Below are positions 21,745 to 31,717 of a stretch of 64,000 nucleotides of DNA, piece by piece. Source of the stretch: Zygnema cylindricum (Eukaryota; Streptophyta; Zygnematophyceae; Zygnematales; Zygnemataceae); NCBI GenBank assembly GCA_037447655.1, contig JBBHKE010000842.1:1-64000 (forward strand), given 5' to 3'. Made by a program: the position numbers and the translations under genes. Under the pieces are notes generated by a model that did no database searches, had not been told where the DNA came from, and worked only from the letters and a program-made list of their open reading frames with translations. The stretch's first letter is position 1. Every line of letters begins with the position of its first letter.

Positions 21745-22903
21745 TACACCGCGAATCGTTATTAGTGTCAAAGTCACTAATTTGGGTTCTTAAAATTTTG
21801 ATTTTTTTCCTCAAATAGGATACATGATTTTAATTTTTCCTTGACGTTAATTAAGGTGCTGTACACAATAGCGTAAAGAACGAAAGTACAATAAGATCTA
21901 AATAGTGTGGTGTACGGTCGATGTCAGATCGTACATAAATGTACCTTTTCAAATGAAAATTTTACAGGAAATGAATTAAATCAGACGCGCACGCATAAGA
22001 ACGTGCGCTCAAAAAAACGGGAGTAGTCTGACATGTAAATTAGTATGGCATGTACGGATATTTTAAATTCGCGACGGCGTACGATTTCTAATATTTTGTA
22101 CGGATACATATACTACACCGCGAATCGTAATTAGAGTAAATAACGCTAATTCGGTCGCCCTAAATTTCGACTCTATCACCTTAAATAGAGTAAACGATTA
22201 TAAAATTTTCATTATGCTATTTAAGGTAAGGTTTAATTAGCGTAAAAAAATCTAATATAGGTTCATTTAAAATAGTGTGGAATACGGACGACGTCCGACC
22301 GTGCAAAATTGTACTTTTATAAGTAAAAAGGTACAAATAATGATTTAATAGAATCGCGCTCGCACGTGAAATCGCACTAAACAAAAATCAATCACATCGA
22401 AAAAAAGTCGTTCGCATAACTCTCGTCCGTCGACAGCATCGTCGCCAGTGTGAACATTAACTGACATTCAGCGCAACAAATAGTACTAACGTCATAATGA
22501 CGTCATACTGTACGGACTGACAGATTTTGTACGTTTATGTAATTTAGTGTTCATAATTACAGCGCGGATAATTATTGCCGACATAACCCAATATAGATTA
22601 CTTAAATAAATTAGAGTAAACTTCCTCTGTGAAAAAGTTATATCACATAAATTAGCGTTCATAATTCCTAACTGTTTTTTTTTGTTTTTTTACTCTAATT
22701 TTTTCTTTACTCTAATTACGATTCGCGGTGTAATGTATATAATCGTACGGCGAATATTCCATTTTTGCTGTTCCCAAATTAGCATTAACGCCGAAATTAG
22801 AATACACCTTTTTTTTGAAAAATTTCAAATTCTTAATTAGCATCAAGTACGGTAAATTTTCTTAAACACTATTTAAACTTTGACACTAACGATTCGCGGT
22901 GTA
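21745..22903. mobile_element. TA-flanked TIR element carrying a nested element
   Basis: Left end TACACCGCGAATCGTTATTA then GTGTCAAAGT; right end ACTTTGACACTAACGATTCG then CGGTGTA, matching inverted repeats over about 30 bp. It is interrupted by the element at 22114-22732, leaving about 540 bp of host element. Confidence 0.8.
22114..22732. mobile_element. TA-flanked TIR element, 619 bp (nested)
   Basis: Ends TACACCGCGAATCGTAATTA and TAATTACGATTCGCGGTGTA are perfect inverted repeats. The body is closely similar to 23344-23848 (AATTCGGTCGC, AATAGTGTGGAATACGGACG, GTGCAAAATTGTAC). No coding capacity. Confidence 0.9.
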
Positions 22904-23343
22904 GTGTTGGGTATCGAAGACCTATTGCCGATATTCAATATATATCGAATTTTAGTTATCCGATAATCGATATATCGAATCCATGTACCTAGAAGCTAAA
23001 TATCCGGATATTTATGCGATTTTTTTTTTCTTCCCGATTTTTTTCTCAACCCCCCCCCCCCCCCCCCCGTGGCGCGCGCTCAGGGGGGGGGGGGGGGAGG
23101 GGAGGACGGGGTTCCGTACATTTTTTTGTATGTTTTCCGTATTATTTATGTACTTCATCTGTACGGACACCCATTTTTTGCGATATATATCGCGATGATT
23201 TATGTTGGTCCCGGTACGATATATCGAGGAGTCTGCTCGATCGATATTCAATATATTGAATATTGAAATTTAAGGTATCAATGTCAAGATTTTGGGGTGC
23301 CGATATAGCGTACATAAGGCTAATAACGATTCACGGTGTACAT
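22904..23343. mobile_element. Truncated relative of the 13240 element with C/G hairpin
   Basis: Contains a C19 run (23050-23068), loop GTGGCGCGCGCTCA and G15 run (23083-23097), then TATGTTGGTCCCGGTACGAT as in 13868-13887. A right end CTAATAACGATTCACGGTGTA is at 23319-23339; no clear left end. Confidence 0.65.
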
Positions 23344-23848
23344 TACACCGCGAATCGTAATTAGAGTAAATTACTCTAATTCGGTCGCTCGAAATTTCGA
23401 CTCTATCACATGAAATAGAGTAAATGATTATAATTTTTTCATTATTCTATTTAAGGTAAAGTTTAATTAGCGTTTTTAATTCTAATATAGGTTCGTTTTA
23501 AATAGTGTGGAGTACGGACGACCTCCGACCGTGCAAAATTGTACTTTATTAAGTAAAAAAGTACAAATAATGATTTAATACAGGCCGTTATCATGTAACT
23601 GCGTTTTAACAAACCGCGTAGTGCAAACGTCATAGTGACGATAAACTGTAAGTTTTGCCAAATTCTGTACGAATACCTTATTTACAGTAGAGGATATTAG
23701 CATGCCAAATTAGAATACTTAAATAAATTAGAGTAAACTTCATAGTTGAAACAGCTCTATCACATAAATTAGCGTTCATTACTCTAATTTGTTTTTTTAG
23801 TTTTTGTACTCTACTTTTTTCATTACTCTAATTACGATTCGCGGTGTA
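23344..23848. mobile_element. TA-flanked TIR element, 505 bp
   Basis: Ends TACACCGCGAATCGTAATTA and TAATTACGATTCGCGGTGTA. Homologous throughout to 22114-22732 with internal deletions. Non-coding. Confidence 0.9.
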
Positions 23849-23856
23849 CTGTACAG

Positions 23857-24076
23857 TACACCTTGAATCGTTATTAGAGTAGAAGTTTTTTTAGCGTTTA
23901 GGAATAATTACCGTTATTAACGCTAATTGGGAATTTGGAAATTTTCAAAGAAATCGTCTACTCTAATTATGAATTAGGGTTTTTTTAAATAGTATGGATA
24001 ATTCTATTTGAGAATTTGAAAAAAAAAAAAAATACCCGAATTAGCGTTCAATACGCTAATAACGATTCACGGTGTA
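23857..24076. mobile_element. TA-flanked MITE, 220 bp
   Basis: Left end TACACCTTGAATCGTTATTA; right end CTAATAACGATTCACGGTGTA. It lies 8 bp from the previous element. Confidence 0.85.
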
Positions 24077-24581
24077 CTGTAGTGTTTTAACAACACGGTA
24101 TGCAGTGAATTCAGATTCATTAGTTGCAAGTATACAACTGTGTAGTTTACTGCAACTGTCCGAATTTTCGAGTTTTGTCTCTATCGCAAAATGTTTGTGG
24201 CAGAAAAATCATTGTATAAAAGACCATAATACAACGATGAAGCTTTTGCAGTTAGCAACACTATTCATGGTACCTTCAGCCTGATCTCCTTCCCAAGAAC
24301 CCTAAAGAAAATCATTAGCCTAAATATTCTTTTTCTAAAGAAAGCATTTGAAGCACATTTTTACACCTTATTTTTCAATTTCGGCCTCATTTTCGATCAA
24401 TATAGACTTCAGTTCAGCAACCCACACTAACAAAAACGAGTTGCCAAGTAATCACACTTTTTGGGGCGTTTTAGGGTTTTTCCCTTCGCGATCTTAATCA
24501 ATTTTGTACGTAAAATAACCTTTTGGATTGAGTCCATAATGTGGACAATCCATTCCCCAAATACACCCACCGATCATTTAC

Positions 24582-24784
24582 TACACCGCTCATCGTTATT
24601 AGAGTTAATAACAATAATTCGGTCGCAACTTTTCTTGTCCGAAAATCACAAAATAGAGTTTAGAACATTATTTAAGGACGTGTGCTACAATTTGCCACGT
24701 CTCCTTGCACTAAATTAGTATTATTAATTCTAATTTCGCATTAACACTAATAAATCTTTAACGCTAATAAAGATGAGAGGTGTA
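24582..24784. mobile_element. TA-flanked MITE, 203 bp
   Basis: Left end TACACCGCTCATCGTTATTA; right end CTAATAAAGATGAGAGGTGTA. The flanking segments 24077-24581 and 24785-25256 show no recognisable gene. Confidence 0.85.
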
Positions 24785-25256
24785 CTATGACACCAAAACT
24801 ATAATAACTTAAAAATTGTCAATTGACTCCAATTTGACCATTTTCGAACTAAATTACCACGGAGGTCGTGTGACCAACAACCTTTAAATGCAAAAGCGAA
24901 AAAAAAGGAACACCGAGGAAAGTTTCATAAGGACAAACAAAAGTCTTAAATGTTTTCTCATTACAACAACCCATCCAAAAGTACAACAAATTAACACCGC
25001 ACTATGACGAAGGCTGAAATTACGGAGTAGGGTCAAAAAGTACGGACAGATAAGGTACAAAAAAATCGAATGTAGAAGCTAAAAGCCAAAAAACACTGTA
25101 CAAGTAACCACATGATTTTAGGATATACTCGTGGTTTGCTACCTCTCGACTAACCTCGACCATACACTCGACAATACACCAACAATCCTTCCCAAAAATA
25201 TATATCCATATGTATCGATACCATTTCTATCAAAACTTTTTTATTAAAAACACCCA

Positions 25257-27501
25257 TCAACAATTGCTTTCCATGGTTGTGGATTGCCACTTCCTCAAAT
25301 CTTCTTTAGTCAATGTGAAATCCTCCACTTTCCTTCCAAACATCTTTGTTTCCTCGTCCTCTTCCTTCTGGTAAAAAAAACAGTCACCCAATGTCATTCG
25401 ACAAATTTCTCAACCTTTCCCACAAAAGTCCTACTGGAAAAAAAATCCAAAGGAATCTCAAGAACGCAAAAAACAGGAAAACAGGCAAGTCAAAAACTCT
25501 CAAATAACGGGCAAGTACTACTTAAAAACTCTCATGGAAACAGGCAAGTTAATCATAAACCTGTACCCAAACATTCTCTTATCCAAACCTACACTAATAT
25601 TTGAAGCCTCAGTAACATGCCTATAATAAAATCAACAATTATAGTAAAGAGAAGAAATATAATTGAATCCGAGCCAAGACGGCATAGAATCCATTGCCCA
25701 ACAATGTATAAAGAAAATTCCGGATTACCATAATTAAAACTATAATAATAAAACTATTTTCCACAATTTACGGAATACAATGAACAAGAACCGAATACTT
25801 TTCGGCAACTGTGCGAAAGCAGACCTCGGCATTATCCACGACAAAACTCCTGCCCTTTTAATACTGTTTGTAAATTCCATTCTCCACGTTCCTTTTTTCT
25901 TCTTTTTTCTAGTGCTTACCAAGTTTTCGAGAATGTAAAAACGCCCGAGTTGTGATTCCACTTCCTCAGCAGTGACGTGTCGATTTAATCTGTCACATAA
26001 AAAAAAAAAAGAAAAAAAAGGCGCCATAAATGCTTTGGGATAGAAGTTATTATGAATTGGAGAACATTATAAAGGACGCTATCAACTTGCAAATCCACCC
26101 CTAAACTGAACAAGGAAATCTTGATTGCAAACATTTTTACAAAAAAATACAATAAAAAGTGAAAAGAAGAACAAAGCAGCATATCCAGCTTTCAATTTCA
26201 GCTTAACCCCTAAAAGAAATGAGAAGAAATCTTTAAAAGAACGTTCGATCCAATTCCCATCTGAACTAAATAAGGTTTTTAACTAAATCGTGTTACTAAC
26301 TTTAAAGTGAAATCCGGCACATACTTAGCCTTGAGGTGCTCCATGAGGCCGAAAAGCACAAAATGACGATGAATTCCTGTAACGCCAGATGTACACCCCT
26401 GTTTGTCAAAATGACGTAACATTCCACAAAGACAGAGAGAGAGCGTTTCCACATGACACACCCATCAAAGAGGCAATGAATCTCCACAACTGCCAACCTT
26501 GACTTCCATGAAAAGCTTCCATGCCAGCCATAACATGCTGCGCATACATGCATGGATGTTACATGTAATGAGGCACATGTAAAAGCAATGCCATACGATG
26601 ACATGCAAACATTTTGACAAATGATCACATGATGGCACATGGCATCAATGAATGACATCATCATACATGAATGGAAATACATAAAATGATGCATGAATGT
26701 TAACATCATCATGACATCAGGTCACTAGATGTCGTAGATCGTGGTAGACTGTGGCAACCACCATAACAACACGACTATGATGACGTGACCGAAAATCATC
26801 AAGCAAATAAACATGATAGTACCTCACATCATAACACCAAGTATCATCAAGAAATGAAAAATCACATAATTCACCACCATGAGACCATCAAGTCATAGCA
26901 AGAGTTGAAATAAGCACATCAAAAGCACATCAAACAACATCATAAGACATGACATGACACGACATCACATGACATCACATGACATCACATGACATCACAT
27001 GACCACGTTCCATCAAATCAAATCACATCACATCGCATCGCATCGCATCACATAACAACACATCACACCACATCATAACACGTCACGTCGTGTCACATCC
27101 CATCTCCACACATCACTTCACATCAAATCACCTCTCCTTACATCTCATCAAATCTCATCAAATCACATCACATCACATCACATCACATCACATCACATCA
27201 CATCACATCAAATCACATCACATCATCCGACCACACATCAAAAATTACATCAGAATCACATGACATCAAATCACATCAAACAACATTACCTCGCTTTACA
27301 GACCAGTTATCACATCAAAATGGACCACTCTATATCCAATCCAAGCTCTCCTCCCTCACCTTTCAATTTCACTGGACTGTATTTCCCCAGGCCTTCCAGC
27401 AGGGCGATCTCAAGCGCCAGCTGTCTAGGCGGACGGCCCGCGAATCCACCTGCACTGCTGGACGACTGCATGCGGGGAGGGCGGATCTGCCTGCCGTACA
27501 T
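25257..27501 (-). CDS. EAF7: EAF7/MRGBP-like NuA4 histone acetyltransferase subunit
   Basis: In yeast and human, Eaf7/MRGBP is a small accessory subunit of the nuclear NuA4/TIP60 histone acetyltransferase complex. Four exons join in phase: 27501-27360, 26376-26301, 25989-25920, 25367-25257, giving 132 aa. Donors AAAG|GTGAGG, AAA|GTTAGT, TTG|GTAAGC; acceptors TTACAG, GTGACAG, TACCAG. The core reads EIALLEGLGKYSPVKLKG then IHRHFVLFGLMEHLKA, matching the family pattern of an acidic-hydrophobic helix, KPVGIHKHF and a following helix. TAEEVESQLGRFYILENL corresponds to the IWxxLxxxYxLxxL segment. The C-terminus VEDFTLTKEDL resembles the short DF-L-E-D tail. The start is the first ATG of exon 1; the N-terminus is basic and low complexity. 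At 132 aa it is shorter than human MRGBP (about 204 aa). Assignment is from remembered motif order. Confidence 0.75.
26930..27240. repeat. CATCA-type satellite in EAF7-like intron 1
   Basis: Begins with a 10-bp unit (ATGACATCAC, about 26955-27003) and passes into 5-bp CATCA repeats (27125-27235). Looser CATCA/ACATGA words extend back to 26550. It lies entirely inside the 982-bp first intron. Confidence 0.9.
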
Positions 27502-28066
27502 CCCTCGCCACGTGGAACAGCCTCATTTGCCCAGCTGCAGAACCATCATTTTTGGCCTTCGTTTTCACAATTTGTCTCATTCAGCACTCAGCAGTTTTGT
27601 GGAAAGGTGGTCTTGTAGAAACTCGAAGCATCGGCGAGGTCGGTGGAATGTTTGTGACGTGACTGAGGAGGGTGAACCCTAGAAAGTGTAAATACCGTAC
27701 AGTCACACAGAAGGGTCATACACCGTACAGTCAAAAGGTGAACAATTGAACTGAAAAATTACAAAAATATGGATATTTGGTACGAACAATTTGTACGAAT
27801 TGGGCGATTTTCGCTGTCAGCTGGTCGAAAATCCGAAAAATGTTTGGGTCCTGATGCCAGCGTCAGGGATCAGCAATCTCCGACCGTCCAGATATGATTT
27901 TACGTTTTACGACGTTTGTGTTTCCTACGACATTTGCAGTGTCACATTGTCCATGGCACGAGAACCACGATTTAACGTTTATTGCTACAGTAGTAAAGTG
28001 CGCATTTTATTACAATTTAATAATTACAAAATAGTCGATCAAATTGTAGAAGCATATGCTGTGAGC
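27502..28066. other. Spacer upstream of the EAF7-like gene
   Basis: Probable 5' flank of the minus-strand gene. An open frame on the plus strand at 27260-27682 overlaps exon 1 antisense and shows no domain. ACACCGTACAGTCA-like words occur near 27700. Confidence 0.4.
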
Positions 28067-28538
28067 CAGAGGTCGCCAAACGGTTACCCGAAACCGTAAC
28101 CGACCGTTGCCCGACCACCCGCGTCGGATCCGGGACGGATTTGGGTGCCAAATTTGGGGGGGCGGGCGGATTCGGGCGATTCACAAAAAAAAAAACCGGT
28201 TACGGTCGGGTAATGAAAAAACGAAAAAATAAATAAAGGATTTGTACTGTCCATACTATCCAGCATTATTGTACTTTGTACTCTTGGTATCGTGGAAGAC
28301 TGGAAGGTATGAAGGAGATGTACCATTAATTTTGTACTTATTCGGGTACGGGCGGGCAATGGTAGTCACGGGATATCGAGTTTCGGTTTTAAACTTTTAT
28401 TTTCGTCAACGCGTATCGGGTAACGGTTATCAATTTAGGAGCGTGACATAACCCAGTCGGGTATCGGTTGTTCAGATTTTGAAAAAAAAAAAATTTGTCG
28501 GTTTCGGGTATCTAAATTTTTGACTTTTGCGACCTCTG
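28067..28538. mobile_element. hAT-type MITE (CAGAGGTCGC family), 472 bp
   Basis: Starts CAGAGGTCGCCAAACGG and ends TTTTGCGACCTCTG. Flanks CTGTGAGC (28059-28066) and CTGTGAAC (28539-28546) are an 8-bp target duplication with one mismatch. Same length and content as the element at 12168 once its nested insertion is removed. Confidence 0.9.
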
Positions 28539-28546
28539 CTGTGAAC

Positions 28547-29041
28547 GGAGTCAAACACACAACATCGAGTCAAGGGTGAAGTCCACGCCGGATCTGACGA
28601 TATGTCCGATATGATTCCGATATTAATCTCTTCATTTACCGTGTGATATACTTTCAAACTTTGAACTTCCAAGTTTTCAAAGTCGTCGACACGAATTGTA
28701 GGACAACTGTCGCAAGCCGTGGGCTTCACTTTTCAATTTTTCAAACCTTCGTCTGTGGCCCGAAACCCTAGATTGAATATTTCTACACCCAGTTTACACT
28801 TACATTACAACAGTTAAACCTTTCCGACATATAATTCCTTTCCTGTCGGAAGGCAAAGGAATATTGAAATTCCTTGGTATTGCTTATCATAATATCATTG
28901 CTGACATTTTCAAATTTCATTTGGCTGCTTACCTTCCAGCAGAGAGAAAAGAAGAATTGAAAAGAATTACAAACAAAAGAAGAAACATACAAGTAAGTGG
29001 TAACAAACAAAGGAAGAATTCACAAGGGAATTTGAAGCTTC
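28547..29041. other. RIO1 upstream region / 5' UTR
   Basis: AT-rich sequence before the RIO1 start codon. An in-frame TGA lies three codons upstream of ATG 29042. No promoter motif can be asserted. Confidence 0.4.
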
Positions 29042-31672
29042 ATGAAGAGAGGAAATAGGGAGGGCATAGGAGCAGTAGGTGATAAAAATACTGAATCTTC
29101 AGCTTGCCTGGAGCTCCATTCCAGTGAAGATGTAGATGACAAGTTTGCAGATGCAGAGAATGATGATTCGAAAAGCTTTGAAGAAGAGCGTTCAGAGACT
29201 AATCCTGTCAAAAGTGATAAAATAGATGTGTCGAGTCTTGTTAAAAGTGAGAAAATAGATTTTGACTCACGTGACTCTGGTGGAGATACAGCTAGAGGAG
29301 TTGGTTACATTAGCGAGGATGATATGGAAGAGGAAGATGAAGAAATAACCGATGATGAAGAAGAGGTTCTAGATGCTTTAGATTGGCTTGACCTGAGAGA
29401 AGGTAAAGGTTCTCGATTCAACCTGGGTTTTCAATTTGTATATGTTCAAATTCATGTTTGAATTTAGTCTGTGTTTATGTTTGGTTATGCGAGGGGTTTT
29501 TGCAAAGGCCAGGGTCTGTTTGGTAGTGTTAAGTTTATGTAATATTTTTACCATGTTCATCATATATCACAGTTTTCGTCTCATAATTTAAAACCTTTCT
29601 GTTCGCTGCGTGGTTCTGATTGTTTGCTTTTATATATTTCTTTCAATTTTGCACTTTATTTCCCTTACTGCTTTATTTTTGTCATGTTTATCATATCACA
29701 ATTTCCATCTAAAAAATTGAAACCTTTATTTTGCAATGTATGGTTCTCACTTTTTTCTGTTATCCCTTTCTTTATTTCCCAGACATTGCATTATTTCCAC
29801 ATGTTCATCACAATTCTGATTGTTTGTTTGCATTTTTTTTTTCTTTTGTGTTACTTTTATTCCCAGACATGGCATCTCGCGGAGGCCACGGAGCTCTTGG
29901 TAGCTTTGATAGTGGTTACAGTGTTCAAAGAAGACCAAATGCGTTTGGTGGCATAAAAAATCAAAACCACGATGCCTCAGAAGGTGTTTTTCAACCACAA
30001 ACAAACAAACAGCAAAGGCTTAGCAGTCGAGTTAATGCAGGTCCTTTGCAGGTGTGGAACTGGAAGCATTCTCTTTGGTTCTCTCCCATCGGTTTTCTCT
30101 CTTTAGTTCTCTCTCTCTGGTTCCCTTCTCTTTGTTCCTTTCTTTCTGGTTCTTTTTGGTTTTCTCTCTTTTCTTTTCTTTCTTGGTTCCCTCTCTCTAG
30201 TCCTTTTCTTCTTGGTTCTCTCTCTTTAGTTCTTTGACTCTAGGATGGAAAGTAAGATCGCTAAGCTGGTACGCTGCCCATCCCTATCAGAGTTAATCAC
30301 TACCACAATCATAAATTTGTGCAATGACACACTATTCAACCAAGTGGCCTATAATGAACTACGTGGCAAGACATAATTTAGTGTAGTTAATTTTAAGTAA
30401 ATGTTTATTCATTAACTCTATTAGTGATGGGCGATGTACTTTTTCCAATTTTGTGATGGTGTGAGTTGTTCTTTTGTTCTTGTTGATGTTTTTCAAGATA
30501 TACTCAGATTGATCGATGAAGGTTGAAGTATGATTGTGTTTCTAATTTTTTTTCCTCCAGTCTTAAAATGGAAATAGAGCCTGCTTCTGCTGTAATGTAT
30601 GTTGTTTCGTGTTAGACCTTTATATATGGTGTGGTTGTCTCACTTCAACACCAAGCTCATGCTTTAAACCTGTTTATAAAGTAGAAGCTTTACCAACTAG
30701 GTTGTATTAAATTCTATTATTAAACGGAAGATAGATGGTGTGCTCGTCACTTTGCTTTTATATGAAATATGAATGGCTGTATATTCGCACCTATAAAAAG
30801 CGGCCAGGCTAGGATTTGTCCTTTGAGCCTTGTCGAAGAACGGGATGCAAGAAAGATAGGGATGTTGGGCAGACTCGCTATGAGCTTCATGCTTTATGAG
30901 CCGAGCCATCAATCAACAGCTCAACATATTTGATTGCAAATTTGACAGTGATAATACAGTTAAACTAATGTGATTGTTTGTGGAGATTTTGTTGGAAATT
31001 TTATGCTGGTATAGCAGTTTATGCAGTTTATTCAATTGATTGTTTGTGGATGTTTTGATGGAAATTTTTATGTTGGTAGAGCACTTTTATTCAATGTGAT
31101 TTCTGTAGGTTCTGTTCCATTTTGGGGATGTCTTTACCCTGTCGGATGTGTATCCAACCTTACTTGAAGTAGTGTATTATGTGAAATTGGCCTTATGAAC
31201 GCATCAATGTTGATCCAATATGTAAAGTTTCCCCAGCTTAATGTTGATGATAATAATTAAGTATGAGGATGTGCTCTTCATTGTGAGTTTGTGGGATTTT
31301 ATTCAAATCCTCTGAGGTCTAGTGATTTTTTGTGTACTCTGCGCTTGATTTGCAGATTATGTTTCTTAAATGTTGTTAAAATGCATTGGGCATTTTTGTT
31401 ACACCAACTGCAGATTGTATTACTCAATCTGCAAATTCTGTTACTCAATCTGCAGATTATGTTATTTAAATTGTGTTAAAATTTTGGTCAGGCTACTTAC
31501 GGCTGGCACTTTTCGGTTGGTAATTTGTGCCTAGAAATCAGGAGTGGGACCGTATTGGTTTGGGAGCGTCCAATGTGGTGGCAGCAGCAGTACGAGAAAG
31601 TGGAAAAAAACAGGCACAAGGGAGTATGCGCACTAAGGAAAAAGCGGATCGTGCGACTGTAGAGCAGGTTGG

Positions 31673-31717
<45 letters not shown>

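Noticed and set aside
26930-27240. Regular repeat as a CRISPR-like array
   Set aside because: Units are contiguous without unique spacers, in a eukaryotic intron.
27260-27682. 140-aa plus-strand open frame
   Set aside because: Antisense to EAF7-like exon 1, whose frame, motifs and splice sites are much stronger.
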